A stretch of DNA of 64,000 bases from Curtobacterium sp. MCBA15_008 (GCF_001865065.1 NZ_MJGN01000045.1:32413-96412); one strand, 5' to 3'; numbered from the stretch's first letter, positions 33,196 to 43,171 are shown. Notes: a model not told the origin generated them from the letters alone. Made by a program: numbers and translations.

Positions 33196-34059
33196 ATGAC
33201 AACCCAACAGACATGGTTCATCACCGGTTCCTCACGCGGCTTTGGCCGCTCCCTCGCCATCGCAGCCCTCCGTGCCGGTGACTCAGTCGCAGCCACCGCT
33301 CGAAAGCCCGAGCAACTTGCCGACCTGGTGGAGGAGTTCGGGGATCGAGTGCTTCCGCTTGCCCTCGACGTGACAGACGCTCAGGCAGCCTCGTCGGCCC
33401 TCAATGCAGCAGCAGCCAGGTTCGGACGAGTGGACGTGGTTGTGAACAACGCGGGGTACGCGAACCTCGAACCGGTCGAGACAGCAAGCGACGACGAGTT
33501 CCGTCGTCAGTTCGAGACGAACTTCTGGGGCGTGTACAACGTCTCGAAGGCAGCCGTTCCCATCCTGCGTCGTCAGGGTGGTGGCATCATCATTCAGTTC
33601 TCCTCCGTCGGTGGCCGTGTCGGCGGGACCCCCGGGCTCGGTTCGTACCAGGCAGCGAAGTTCGGCATCGACGGACTCACCCGCGTGCTCGCCACCGAGA
33701 CGGCGCCGTTCGGGATCCGGTACCTCGTTGTCGAGCCGGGCGGTTTCGCCACGGACTGGGCTGGCTCATCGATGAACGTGCACTCAATCCCTGACGACTA
33801 CCAGGCATCCGTTGGAGCATTCGCTGAACGCCTTCGAGGAACGGAGCAGGCTGGGGATCCGGACCGCGCGGCCGAAATCCTCGTGCGCGTCGCGAAGCGG
33901 GACAATATGCCGACCCATCTCGTGATGGGCGCCTACGCCGCTCAACTCGCCATGGACTACTCCCGCGCGCAGATCGAGGAGGCCGCGACCTGGGCCAGCG
34001 TCTCCGCGTCTGCCGACTTTGACGCTCCCCGCGTTGAACTTCCGACTGACGAAGCCTGA
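33196..34059 (+). CDS. Short-chain dehydrogenase/reductase (classical SDR)
   Basis: The 287-residue enzyme has the NADP-type Rossmann motif TGSSRGFGRSLA near residue 11, NNAG near residue 85, the catalytic Ser in FSSVGGRVG, and the YQAAK motif with catalytic Tyr and Lys near residue 155. The long C-terminal extension is like that of oxidoreductases of the DltE/YbbO type. The substrate is unknown. It is divergent from the TetR gene and followed by a second SDR 28 bases downstream, so the two are probably co-transcribed. Confidence 0.88.
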   Translation: MTTQQTWFITGSSRGFGRSLAIAALRAGDSVAATARKPEQLADLVEEFGDRVLPLALDVTDAQAASSALNAAAARFGRVDVVVNNAGYANLEPVETASDDEFRRQFETNFWGVYNVSKAAVPILRRQGGGIIIQFSSVGGRVGGTPGLGSYQAAKFGIDGLTRVLATETAPFGIRYLVVEPGGFATDWAGSSMNVHSIPDDYQASVGAFAERLRGTEQAGDPDRAAEILVRVAKRDNMPTHLVMGAYAAQLAMDYSRAQIEEAATWASVSASADFDAPRVELPTDEA

Positions 34060-34087
34060 TCGAGACAGCTGACCGAGGGTGGACGAC

Positions 34088-34831
34088 ATGAGTCAGTTTG
34101 CAAACAAGGTGGCACTGGTCACCGGAGCTGGATCGGGCATGGGGCGAGCAACCGCCATGCTCCTGGCCCACCGAGGGGCCGCAGTCGGGGTGATGGGCCG
34201 CCGAGCGGCGAAACTTGAGGAAGTCGTCGATCGCATCACTGCGGATGGAGGGCGAGCACTAGCCATCCCCGGCGACGTCAGCAAGCCCGAAGATGTCGAA
34301 CGCGCTGTAGAGAGCACGTACAGCGCCTTCGGAGCGCTGCACCACGCGGTCAACAACGCAGGCATTTCCGGAGACTTCACGCCGCTCGTAGACATGACGC
34401 CCGAGCAGTGGCGACGTACCGTCGAGATCGACCTCAACAGCCTCTTCTATGGTCTGAAGTACGAGGTTCCGGCGATTCTTGCCGCCGGAGGCGGCTCAAT
34501 TGTCAACGTATCGAGCGTGTTTGCCGATCGTGGCGGGCCGACCGCGGACTATTCCAGCGCGAAGCACGGCATCCGCGGGCTCACTCGCACCGCGGCGATC
34601 CAGTTCGGACGGCAGGGGGTGCGCGTGAACGAGCTGCAGCCAGGAGTCATCGACACGGAGATGACTCAGGCGAACCCCGAGGGGGCACAAGCAGTGGCCG
34701 ACACGGGTATTCCCCTAGGCCGAGTCGGCACTGGCGAAGAGATCGCGACTGCCATCGCGTTCCTGCTCTCCGATGAGGCGTCCTACATCAACGGCGCTCA
34801 TCTTGCCGTCGATGGCGGATTCCTCGCCTGA
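34088..34831 (+). CDS. Short-chain dehydrogenase/reductase (glucose-dehydrogenase-like)
   Basis: The 247-residue SDR has TGAGSGMGRA at the cofactor loop, NNAG near residue 83, Ser in VNVSSVFAD, and YSSAKHG as the catalytic YxxxK. It ends with the typical INGAHLAVDGGFLA tetramer tail. The ATG at 34088 follows GAGGGTGG; an upstream GTG at 34079 is less likely. It lies 28 bases after the first SDR in the TetR-controlled unit. The substrate is unknown. Confidence 0.88.
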   Translation: MSQFANKVALVTGAGSGMGRATAMLLAHRGAAVGVMGRRAAKLEEVVDRITADGGRALAIPGDVSKPEDVERAVESTYSAFGALHHAVNNAGISGDFTPLVDMTPEQWRRTVEIDLNSLFYGLKYEVPAILAAGGGSIVNVSSVFADRGGPTADYSSAKHGIRGLTRTAAIQFGRQGVRVNELQPGVIDTEMTQANPEGAQAVADTGIPLGRVGTGEEIATAIAFLLSDEASYINGAHLAVDGGFLA

Positions 34832-35015
34832 GTCTGCCAAGGGGCTCCGGCGACGCCGTCGGGTGCAAGCAGGCGGAGCCCCGGGCGCCGTCGGTAGCGC
34901 GCAATCGTGGCCCGAGTCGGGCATAAACACCGCCTATGGGCGTTACCGCTCAGGAAGATAGCCGGTACAGCCGGCTACCCGAGCAGACGAAGCCATCGAA
35001 GCAACAAGGAGCACA

Positions 35016-36392
35016 GTGTCCACAACGACAAGCAACACGCTTGAAGTAGACGTCCTCGTGATCGGCTGGGGCAAAGGCGGGAAGACACTCGCAGCGCAGC
35101 TCTCGGACGCGGGTCGCAGCGTCGCGATCGCGGAGCGAAGCCCGGCGATGTACGGCGGGACCTGCATCAACATCGGTTGCGTCCCAACGAAGGATTTGAT
35201 CACGGCCGCTGACGAGCGACGCCGGGAAGACGCCCCGGGTGAGTACTTCCGGACGTCGTTGGAGGAGCGGCACGCGCTGGTTGCGAAGTTGAACGCAGCG
35301 AATCACGCGGCGCTTGCGAGCCGGCCCGACGTGACGATCCTGGACGGAGCTGCCCGGCTCACCGGCCCTCACGATGCGGTCGTCTCTACCGCTGAAGGCG
35401 ACATCGCCGTGCACGCAGAGAGCATCATCATCGGCACCGGTGCTCAACCGGCGAGGTTGAACGTGCCCGGCGAGGACAGCCCGGTCGTGTTCGATTCCAC
35501 CACCATCCAGCAGCTTGAAAACCTCCCGCCTCGACTGGTCGTCATCGGCGGCGGGTTCATCGGTGCTGAGTTCGCGAGCATGTTCGCCGGCTTCGGCTCG
35601 GAGGTAGTTCTCCTCAACAGGAGCGCGATGCTCTTCCCGCAGGTCGACGACGACGTTCGCCCCTTCATCGAGGACGCCCTCACCGATCGGGGCGTTCGCG
35701 TCGTCAATGGCGTGGAAGTGACGTCAATCGAGGACGGTGGGGAGGGAACGGCTACGGTGCGTACCGACTCCGGCGACTTCGACGCTGAAGCGGTCCTGGT
35801 TGCGGTTGGCCGAGTCGCCGACAGTCTCGAGCTGGGCCTCGATGTTGCCGGTGTCGACCGCGATGAGCGCGGTTTCATTCGTGTGGATGGAACGCTTCGC
35901 ACGAACCACGGCCATATTTTCGCCGTTGGAGATGTGAACGGTGGCCTTCAGCACACCTACATTTCGCTTGACGACGGACGAATCGTCGCGGACCAGATCC
36001 TCGGCGGCGGGCAGCGGCGTACGGACGACCGCGTGGCAGTTCCGGTGACAACGTTCCTGACACCGCCGTTGTCGCAGGTGGGACTGACAGAACGCGAGGC
36101 TCGGGAGGCGGGTTACGACGTGAAGGTCGCTTCGAAGGCTGTGGCCGCGATCGCGGCGATGCCCCGTCCGAAGATCGTGGGCAACACACACGGCGTGATC
36201 AAATTCGTGACCGATTCCGCGACGGAGCAGATCCTCGGAGCAACCGTGTTCTCCGTCGACTCTCAAGAAGTGATCAACCTCATCGCGCTGGCAATGCGTC
36301 TGAACGCGACGGTACGGGATCTTCGCGATGGGCTTTGGACGCACCCCTCGAGCACCGAGGCGCTGAACGAGGTCCTGCAGGTGATCGGCTGA
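35016..36392 (+). CDS. RclA-like pyridine nucleotide-disulfide oxidoreductase
   Basis: The 458-residue flavoprotein has an FAD motif GWGKGGKTLA, the redox-active disulfide GGTCINIGC with the following VPTKDL, an NAD(P) motif GGGFIGAEFAS, the second FAD motif FAVGDVNGG, and a C-terminal dimer interface. The MYGGTCINIGC region and GKGGKTLA start match E. coli RclA, a copper-dependent reductase that protects against hypochlorous acid. The C-terminal HPSSTEALNE is in the usual place for the partner-site His-Glu pair. The GTG at 35016 follows AAGGAG. Confidence 0.8.
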   Translation: MSTTTSNTLEVDVLVIGWGKGGKTLAAQLSDAGRSVAIAERSPAMYGGTCINIGCVPTKDLITAADERRREDAPGEYFRTSLEERHALVAKLNAANHAALASRPDVTILDGAARLTGPHDAVVSTAEGDIAVHAESIIIGTGAQPARLNVPGEDSPVVFDSTTIQQLENLPPRLVVIGGGFIGAEFASMFAGFGSEVVLLNRSAMLFPQVDDDVRPFIEDALTDRGVRVVNGVEVTSIEDGGEGTATVRTDSGDFDAEAVLVAVGRVADSLELGLDVAGVDRDERGFIRVDGTLRTNHGHIFAVGDVNGGLQHTYISLDDGRIVADQILGGGQRRTDDRVAVPVTTFLTPPLSQVGLTEREAREAGYDVKVASKAVAAIAAMPRPKIVGNTHGVIKFVTDSATEQILGATVFSVDSQEVINLIALAMRLNATVRDLRDGLWTHPSSTEALNEVLQVIG

Positions 36393-36580
36393 TACGCGGG
36401 CGCTCGTAGTCGTGATGGGCTCTGGTCGGCTCCGCTCCTGCCAGGGACGGACCGATCAGTGTCGGGCAAGGCCGCGCTAACAGCCCCAACGTCGGCATGT
36501 CGGATGAGCTGTTGATCGGTTCCTGCAACCCGGGTTTGCATATGCGCTTGTCGGGTTGAACGCGAGCTGTTCAAACTTCG

Positions 36581-37456
36581 TCAGGCGACTGTCGCGCTCC
36601 GCTCTTGCGTCTCGGATGCGCCGCCGCTTGCCTGCTTCAAGCCGTCGCCGAGCGAGGCAAGCGCACGTTCGCCGACGGACCCGGCTGCGGCGTGGAACAG
36701 GACGAGAAGCTCGCCCGATTGCCCAGGAATCAGCAGCGTCTGGCAGACCAACGTGACCCGACCGAACGGCGGAATCCAATGATCTACGGGGCCGACGTAG
36801 TGCGGTCTCGCATCGTGGCGCGCCCAGAGGCGTCGGAAGTCAGCATCACGGATAGAGAGCTGTCCGACGATCTCGCGGAGGCGTGGGTCGTCCGGATCCG
36901 CTCCGAACCGGAGGGTCGCAACTGTCCGTTCCGCGGTCTCCCGCCAATTCGGATCGGCCGCGCGGGCGGCATCTGAGAACACCAGTAACGGCAGGTTCAC
37001 GCCGGGCTCCAGCGCCCCCGGTGCCATCGCTCGTGCAAGGTCGTTGGCGGCCAACACATCCTGATTGCCGTCCATCACGTATCCAGGGGTGTGATCCCAC
37101 GCGCCCAACAGTGCTCTTACGCCGGCATCAATTGGCTGCGAGAACGGAACGGTCCGGGAGGATCTCGTTTGCAGGCCCCGTAGACGGGTCAACCGCGTCA
37201 TGTGCTCAAGCGCATCGTCGTCCAGCAAGAGTGCCCGACCGAGCGCGCGGAGCACCTGGTCGGAAGGCTGCCGGTCCCTCCCCTGCTCGAGGCGGAGGTA
37301 GTACTCCTGGCTGATGCCAGCCCGCGTTGCAACCTCGTCCCGTCGCAGTCCCACCACACGTCGCGCCTTCAGCGTCACCAGCCCGACGTCTTCGGGTTGG
37401 ATCAGTGCTCGACGTGCCCGCAGGTAGTCGCCCAGCGGAGATTCAGACTGGAACAT
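36581..37456 (-). CDS. XRE regulator with MmyB-like ligand-binding domain
   Basis: The 291-residue protein has an N-terminal HTH (GLRRDEVATRAGISQEYYLR then LEQGRDRQPSDQVL) and a C-terminal MmyB-type PAS-like domain with DHTPGYVMDGNQDVLAANDL. Proteins of this type regulate adjacent SDR or oxidoreductase genes in actinobacteria, and the domain may bind fatty-acid-like ligands. The ATG at 37456 is chosen; one at 37489 would add 11 residues. It is paralogous to the regulator at 50084. It lies between RclA-like and LAL regulator genes. Confidence 0.85.
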   Translation of the reverse strand: MFQSESPLGDYLRARRALIQPEDVGLVTLKARRVVGLRRDEVATRAGISQEYYLRLEQGRDRQPSDQVLRALGRALLLDDDALEHMTRLTRLRGLQTRSSRTVPFSQPIDAGVRALLGAWDHTPGYVMDGNQDVLAANDLARAMAPGALEPGVNLPLLVFSDAARAADPNWRETAERTVATLRFGADPDDPRLREIVGQLSIRDADFRRLWARHDARPHYVGPVDHWIPPFGRVTLVCQTLLIPGQSGELLVLFHAAAGSVGERALASLGDGLKQASGGASETQERSATVA

Positions 37457-37537
37457 GCACTCAGGATCCAGCTCCGGACGGCTCGCACGCATCGGTCGAA
37501 TGACCACATTGCCGACAGCAGCGGAACGATCACGTCC

Positions 37538-40243
37538 TCAGGCTGCTTCCCCGCCGGACTGTAATCCGTCGATGCCGGAAAGCTGTGCTCGTCTGCTCAC
37601 ACCGAGCTTCGCGAACGCGCGGTGCAGGTGCGCGCCGACCGTTCTGTGAGACAGATACACCTCGTCGGCGATCTCCTTGTTGCTAAGACCGCTTGCTGCG
37701 AAGCGAACGACGATGAGCTCTTGCGGCGTCAAGGCTGCCGCGGCTAGCCCGGTCGCCTCGATCCCACCAGCGGCATCTCGAACTCCTGCAGCCCGCAGCT
37801 CTGCGCGGGCACGCCTTGACAGCCCCGGCATCCCTTGGGATTCGAAGATGGAGAGCGCAGCAGCAAGTTGCTCGCGGGCATCGATCACCCGGCGCTTGCG
37901 GCGCAAGAACTCCCCGAAGGCGAGCCGGGTCCGCGCAACCTCGATTGCGTCGCCGTCGCCGTCGGCAGCGGCAACTGAGCTGACAAAGTGTTCTTCTGCA
38001 CGAGCTTCATCAGTCAGGGCGCGTGTGCGCCCTGCGATCACTCGGAAGCCGGACACGTCCGTCGTTCCGACGGCCGCAAGCCATGCATCAATGACGTCGA
38101 GACGTCCGACGCGAATGAGTGACTCGATGAGGTCGCCGGTCGCCCGCGCCGATATCGGCGGGTACGCCGTCGCGACGAAAAGTTCCTGGACTGCCGCAGC
38201 ATGGTCCCCAGCATCCGCGGCGAGGATGGCGCGTGCCCATGCGACGACGGCTTCGATTCGTGCGAACGTAGATGCGCCAGGTTCGTCAGCGACGGCGGCA
38301 AGCGCCGCTTCTGCGGCCTCTCGCTCACCGAGCATCGCGCGACCGCGGGCAAGTGCGGCCCCTGCCATGCCAGCGACAATCGGCAAGTTCAAGTCGCGAG
38401 CTAGCCGAAGCGCGAGTTCGGCGTCAGCGATGCCGGCAAGCACTCGTCCGGCGGAGAGTCGAACGGTGCTCCTCCCGCAGATCGAAATGACTTCATCGCT
38501 CACTCGACCCGTGGAATGAAAGAGCTGGACCCCGGCAGTCCAATACCGCTCAGCCGTCTCGAGATCCTCCAGCCCTTCTGCGGAGAACGCGAGGCAGTTC
38601 AACAGCACCGCGCTCGTGTCATCCACTTCTTCAAGGAACTGCGGCAGAGCGTCCGTTGGACCGTTTCGTATCGGGTCAACCAGAACAGTGAGCACTGCAC
38701 GCAGTGACGCGGAGCCGCCGCGCCTTTCATGTGCTGCCCTCATCACCTCCAACCGAACCTCTTCCGGTTCCTGCTGGACCCAGCATTTCGCAGCGGCCCA
38801 CACGAGTACCTCGAGGGCCGCATCCGTCTCCTCCGCTGACCGTGCCAATGCGACGAGCTGCGCCGTTGTTCTTCCGCTGTGTGCAGCCGTCATGCTGAGC
38901 ATCCAGTCGGTGCGGGCAAGTTGCCGCTGCGTTGCGCTACTGCTGGTGATCGCGTCAGCTTCGCTTAGGAGCTGAGCCGTGCGGGTCGCGTCCCCGGCTT
39001 GACGCGAAGATTCGGCTGCGAGAGCGAGTCGTCTGCTGCGTCCTTCGGCATCCGTTGACAGTTCAGCCGCCCGCTGCCAACGGGAGGCGGCCTCTGCCTT
39101 GGCCCCGCGTCGGAACCCTCGTTCAGCGGCGGCGTCCAGCTCTGCGGCGACCTCATCGTCCTGCCCGATCACAGCCTCTGCTCGATGGGTGGCGCGGCGT
39201 GCCGGATCGTGGATGACTTCGGCGAGGGCTTTGTGCACTTCAGCGCGAGCGGCGAAGTCCGCGGCTCCGACGATCGCGGACACGAGCAGTGGGTGTCGAA
39301 AAACAAACCGTCCGTTGACGGCACGGACGAGTCGCGATTGCTCCGCCGCGGCGAGATCGCCGGCTTGCAGGCCGATGACGCGAAGCGCCGCGATGATCTC
39401 ACCCTGCGAGGACTGCTCACCGATAGCGGCGAGGGTCACGGCGCGGCGCGAACCATGTGGAAGCTGCGATACCTCGGAGAGGAAGGCCTGTTCAAGACGA
39501 GAGGTGAGCGAAAGCGAAGTCGACCCATGCACGGGCTCTCGCCGCACTGTGCCGATGAACTCGGTGAGCGCGAGAGGGTTCCCGTGGGAGGCACGAACGA
39601 TCAGGTCCGATTCATTTTTCTTGAGTTGCGGGGCCCTCATCGCCACCACCGACGCGGCTTCGTCGGCAGTCAGGGCCGCGAGTGTCTGCGTCGTCTGGAA
39701 TGACCGCTCGCGGTCGCTAATTTCGGCGTACGGGCGGGAGGTTGCGATGAGGGCTGCCCGGGTGTTCCCCAACCGTCGCGGCAAGAGCGCGAACACGTCA
39801 GCACTTGACCGGTCGACCCAATGCAGGTCTTCGACGATGAGCAGGAGGGGCTTGTGATGGGCTGCCTCCTGTACCAGGCCGAGCACTGCCAGCGCGAGAA
39901 CGAGACGGTCTGCTGGTTGCTCGTCGCCAGTGCCGAGCACCGCATCCAAGGCCGCACGCTGCCGTTGCGGGAGGGCGTCAGCGTAGGTGAGGAGAGGAGC
40001 GAGGAGTTCGTGTAGTGCTGCGAAGCCGATGCTTCCGCCGCTTCCAACGCCAGCGCAAATCACCAGCGTGAAGCCGCGGTCCTGAGCGATGGAACTCGCC
40101 GCTTCGACCACGGCGCTCTTCCCGATGCCGGGTTCTCCAACGAGCAGGAGCCCTGAGCCCTGGCTGGCAGCGGCCGCGCTCAGGTGCTGCTGGATCCTCG
40201 TCAACTCGGGTTCGCGCCCGACGAGATGGCGCTGAACGTCCAT
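37538..40243 (-). CDS. LuxR-family regulator, LAL/MalT-type with AAA ATPase domain
   Basis: The 901-residue protein begins with an AAA/AAA_16-type NTPase: Walker A VGEPGIGKSAVVEAA near residue 35 and Walker B LLLIVEDLHWVDRSSADV near residue 130. A long helical, TPR-like middle follows. The last 65 residues are a LuxR HTH (LTPQELIVVRFAASGLSNKE, then VGAHLHRAFAKLGV). LAL regulators activate transport or catabolic operons on ligand binding. The ATG at 40243 has no clear ribosome-binding site. It is divergent from an HTH-less MmyB gene, and a perfect inverted repeat lies between. Confidence 0.88.
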   Translation of the reverse strand: MDVQRHLVGREPELTRIQQHLSAAAASQGSGLLLVGEPGIGKSAVVEAASSIAQDRGFTLVICAGVGSGGSIGFAALHELLAPLLTYADALPQRQRAALDAVLGTGDEQPADRLVLALAVLGLVQEAAHHKPLLLIVEDLHWVDRSSADVFALLPRRLGNTRAALIATSRPYAEISDRERSFQTTQTLAALTADEAASVVAMRAPQLKKNESDLIVRASHGNPLALTEFIGTVRREPVHGSTSLSLTSRLEQAFLSEVSQLPHGSRRAVTLAAIGEQSSQGEIIAALRVIGLQAGDLAAAEQSRLVRAVNGRFVFRHPLLVSAIVGAADFAARAEVHKALAEVIHDPARRATHRAEAVIGQDDEVAAELDAAAERGFRRGAKAEAASRWQRAAELSTDAEGRSRRLALAAESSRQAGDATRTAQLLSEADAITSSSATQRQLARTDWMLSMTAAHSGRTTAQLVALARSAEETDAALEVLVWAAAKCWVQQEPEEVRLEVMRAAHERRGGSASLRAVLTVLVDPIRNGPTDALPQFLEEVDDTSAVLLNCLAFSAEGLEDLETAERYWTAGVQLFHSTGRVSDEVISICGRSTVRLSAGRVLAGIADAELALRLARDLNLPIVAGMAGAALARGRAMLGEREAAEAALAAVADEPGASTFARIEAVVAWARAILAADAGDHAAAVQELFVATAYPPISARATGDLIESLIRVGRLDVIDAWLAAVGTTDVSGFRVIAGRTRALTDEARAEEHFVSSVAAADGDGDAIEVARTRLAFGEFLRRKRRVIDAREQLAAALSIFESQGMPGLSRRARAELRAAGVRDAAGGIEATGLAAAALTPQELIVVRFAASGLSNKEIADEVYLSHRTVGAHLHRAFAKLGVSRRAQLSGIDGLQSGGEAA

Positions 40244-40299
40244 ATCGATGAGGGTACGACAGGAACGTGTCCCAGAGAGGGTCATGTTCCTGTCCACCT

Positions 40300-40318
40300 C
40301 AGAACGTACCGTTCTGTG
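40300..40318. promoter_or_regulatory. Inverted repeat overlapping a leaderless -10 box
   Basis: CAGAACG-TAC-CGTTCTG (40300-40316) is a perfect seven-base inverted repeat. It contains TACCGT (40307-40312), six bases before the GTG at 40319, so a bound regulator would block the plus-strand promoter and possibly the LAL promoter. Confidence 0.55.
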
Positions 40319-40840
40319 GTGTTCTCTATTGACGACGGTGCCGACGAACGTCGCGTACGGCTGACGCAGATGGTCTTCGCGTTGCGGGAAGCGCCGGCAC
40401 TGGTCTACGACCGGCACCTCACCGTGCTGATCGCGAACGAGCTCGCGGGTGAGGTGCAATCAGCGTTTACGGTGGGCACCAATCTCGCACGAGCGACCTT
40501 TCTCGTCACGGACCTCGATGACGGTGTCGACGACGGTGACCAGAAGCGAGAGCAAGTTGCCGCCGCTCTTCGAGACGCTGTGCAGCAGCACGACGAGGAT
40601 CGCGCCTATGTCGAACTTGTCGGCGAGCTAGCGGCGCGCAGCAACCCGTTCGCGGAGGCGTGGGCAACTGACCTGCCGGTTGCGCCAACCGGTGAATTCC
40701 GATTCCGGGACGGTATGACGCTTGCGTACCACCGGTTCCTTGCTCCCGGGCCAGAGGGGGACACGCTCCTATTGTGGCGCGGAGCGGACGAAGCGTCGAC
40801 GACGAAGCTTGCGTCCATCGCGGCCCGGTTATCCGGCTAG
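40319..40840 (+). CDS. MmyB-like ligand-binding domain protein lacking an HTH
   Basis: The 173-residue product aligns with the C-terminal domain of the MmyB-type XRE regulators at 36581 and 50084 (EAPALVYDRHLTVLIANELA against NVPAYMIDTNHTIMLSNAMA), then the long central helices and the HRFLAPGPEGDTLLLWR end, but has no DNA-binding domain. It may be a stand-alone ligand sensor or a truncated regulator. The start is the GTG at 40319, next to a TACCGT box, within an inverted repeat. It sits 129 bases before an ABC transporter operon. Confidence 0.6.
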   Translation: MFSIDDGADERRVRLTQMVFALREAPALVYDRHLTVLIANELAGEVQSAFTVGTNLARATFLVTDLDDGVDDGDQKREQVAAALRDAVQQHDEDRAYVELVGELAARSNPFAEAWATDLPVAPTGEFRFRDGMTLAYHRFLAPGPEGDTLLLWRGADEASTTKLASIAARLSG

Positions 40841-40969
40841 GACCGCTGCTAATGAACAGGGGTCTGGTGCGCGTTTGTTCTCTAGCTGAGTGCGGAGCGA
40901 GCGGTCCCCGATCGCTAGGCGGAGGCCTCAGTGACACGCGGCGATCAATCATTCTGAAGGAGGAGAATT

Positions 40970-41707
40970 GTGGCTGAGCGACCGATGCTCACGGCGTCTG
41001 GCCTTGATCACGCGTACATGTCTGCTTCGGGGGTGAGTACGCCGGTGCTGCGGCACGTGTCGCTTACCGTACGGCGGGGGGAGATGGTCGCGGTCGTTGG
41101 ACCGAGTGGGTCCGGGAAGACAACACTCCTGACATGTCTCTCGGGTCTAGAACGGCCAAGTGGTGGAACTGTCGAGGTCGACGGTATCTCCTTGGCCACG
41201 CTCTCTGCGCAGCGGCTCGCGCGTTTCCGCCGGGGACGAATCGGGTTCGTGTTCCAGGATTACAACCTGATCCCCGCGCTGTCTGTCCGCGAGAATATCG
41301 CCCTGCCAGCCCGCGTGGCGCACCGTCCGGTGTCACGGGAAGAAATTGACGCAGCCCTCGAATCGGTTGGTCTCCTCCAATACCGAGACAAGTACCCGGG
41401 GACGCTTTCCGGCGGGCAACAGCAGCGAGTCGCGATCGCGCGCGTCCTCGTCTCCGCGCCGGGACTTGTGTTCGCTGACGAGCCGACGGGGGCGTTGGAC
41501 ACAGTCTCGGGAAGCGCCGTACTCGACTTGCTTCGGTCAACAGCGACTGGTGATCAGTCGGTGGTGATGGTCACGCATGACCTTCAAGCGGCCGCCCGAG
41601 CGGACCGGGTGCTGGTGCTTCGAGACGGAGTCATACACAACGAGCTACTTGCACCAGAGCCCGAGGCCGTTCTTGCAGCGGTCGAGGCTGCGGCGCTGCC
41701 GTCATGA
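40970..41707 (+). CDS. ABC transporter ATP-binding protein (MacB/LolD type)
   Basis: The 245-residue ATPase has Walker A GPSGSGKTT near residue 45, the Q-loop FQDYNLIPALSVRENI, the signature LSGGQQQRVAIARV near residue 145 and Walker B LVFADEPTGALD. This pattern matches the MacB/LolD/FtsE group that works with FtsX-type permeases. The GTG at 40970 follows AAGGAGGAG. Its stop overlaps the start of the permease gene (ATGA). Confidence 0.93.
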   Translation: MAERPMLTASGLDHAYMSASGVSTPVLRHVSLTVRRGEMVAVVGPSGSGKTTLLTCLSGLERPSGGTVEVDGISLATLSAQRLARFRRGRIGFVFQDYNLIPALSVRENIALPARVAHRPVSREEIDAALESVGLLQYRDKYPGTLSGGQQQRVAIARVLVSAPGLVFADEPTGALDTVSGSAVLDLLRSTATGDQSVVMVTHDLQAAARADRVLVLRDGVIHNELLAPEPEAVLAAVEAAALPS

Positions 41708-43029
41708 CGATGCTCCAGTTGGTGCGCTCTGATCTCCGGGGTTCGTGGCGGGTATGGCTCGGAGCATTCGTAGTGTGCTTAACCGCTGCGCTCGCAGCCT
41801 CAGTCCCCGGAACGCTGGTGGCAACAGGGATTCACACTTCGGGGATCCGCGGCCTCGCACTGTTTTCGATCGCCGGCACAGTCCTCGCGTTCACTGTGGT
41901 CGCGGTACTGGTCGTGCTGACCTCAGTGATGGGGCTGACGGTTTCGCTCCTGCGCCGCACCTACGCGCTGTGGCAGATCGTCGGCGTAACGCCGCGCGCG
42001 GTGACCGTTGCGGTGCTGGTGCAGCTCATCGTCGTCGCAGTGTCGGGGGCGGTTGTCGGTGCCGTAGCTGGCGGTCTGGTCGCTCCTGCAGTAGTCCAGC
42101 GTCTTCTTCAAGACGCTACTGGACTTGAGACACTTCGCGTATCGGACTCGTTGACGGCGGTTGCGGTCGTCGCGATCCTCACTGTGGGAGTCGCACTGGT
42201 TGGCGGATTGGGAGCGGCTCGTCGAGCGGGCCGCACCCCCGCTGTCCTGGTTCTCCGCGATGCTTCCGCCGGACGGCGGCGGCGTCCGGTTCGACGAGCC
42301 GTTACCGCGCTGCTCCTGCTTGCCCTCGCCGCGCAGATGCTGACCACGCTGCCGACGTCGCTGGACTCTGGCGCAGCTCAGGCTGTTCTCATCGGTCCCG
42401 TCTTGGTGGCCACAGTCGCTGTCTTGGGACGCATCGTGAGCACGCCGGTGCTGCACTCGTGGACTGCGATGGTGCCCGGCCGGTTTGTAGCTTTCTGGTT
42501 GGCGCAAGCGACGGTGCGCTGGTCAGTAGCGCGAAGCGACGGTGCTCTTGCCGCGCTCCTGGTTGCTATCGGCCTGCCGGCGGCCTTGGTCGCCGGACAA
42601 CAGACGGTCGGAACGGTGCTCGGCGGCGCCACCGCACGCTCCGGCGGGACGCTGCTCATCCTCGGCGGTCCAGTTCTACTTGCGGCAGTCGGTGCTGCGG
42701 CTATCTCCTTCATGGCAAGCAGAGACCGTGAACGCGAGCAAGCGTTGTTGAGTCAGGTGGGAGGGACGCCTGCGCTTCAGGTAATCGTGGCTGTTTTCGA
42801 GGGCCTCGTTCTCGTTCTCACGGCATTCCTGCTCGCGGTGCTCGCCGTTGCGGTGACGGTGACTGCTGAATGGGCGCTGCTGGTCGGTGCGCATCCGCAA
42901 GCCCGACCAGTGTGGGCGATCGGCACGCTCCTCAGCGGCGCGGCAATCACGGGGCCGCTGATGGTCGCGGCAACCCTCTTTCCCATGCTCAGTGTGCGGC
43001 GCAGATCCACACATGCCAGGTCTCGCTGA
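41704..43029 (+). CDS. FtsX-like ABC transporter permease
   Basis: The 441-residue membrane protein has about eight to ten hydrophobic segments arranged as two FtsX-like blocks (AGTVLAFTVVAVLVVLTSVM early, then LVLTAFLLAVLAVAVTVT late) with a periplasm-facing loop between. With the ATPase gene that it overlaps by four bases, it forms a complete MacB-like transporter of the kind that exports peptides or antibiotics. The substrate is unknown. A small gene follows after 142 bases. Confidence 0.85.
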   Translation: MTMLQLVRSDLRGSWRVWLGAFVVCLTAALAASVPGTLVATGIHTSGIRGLALFSIAGTVLAFTVVAVLVVLTSVMGLTVSLLRRTYALWQIVGVTPRAVTVAVLVQLIVVAVSGAVVGAVAGGLVAPAVVQRLLQDATGLETLRVSDSLTAVAVVAILTVGVALVGGLGAARRAGRTPAVLVLRDASAGRRRRPVRRAVTALLLLALAAQMLTTLPTSLDSGAAQAVLIGPVLVATVAVLGRIVSTPVLHSWTAMVPGRFVAFWLAQATVRWSVARSDGALAALLVAIGLPAALVAGQQTVGTVLGGATARSGGTLLILGGPVLLAAVGAAAISFMASRDREREQALLSQVGGTPALQVIVAVFEGLVLVLTAFLLAVLAVAVTVTAEWALLVGAHPQARPVWAIGTLLSGAAITGPLMVAATLFPMLSVRRRSTHARSR

Positions 43030-43171
43030 CGCTCACTCCGCACGCGTAGGGCCCCGACGAGGATGGCCTCCGGAGGGGCACGCTGGCACCCTTAACGTCG
43101 CCCTACCGTTGAGTCAGCGGCGAGAGGTGCGCCGAAAGCATGACTTAGGGCGCAATCGAGGAGCACGCGGC

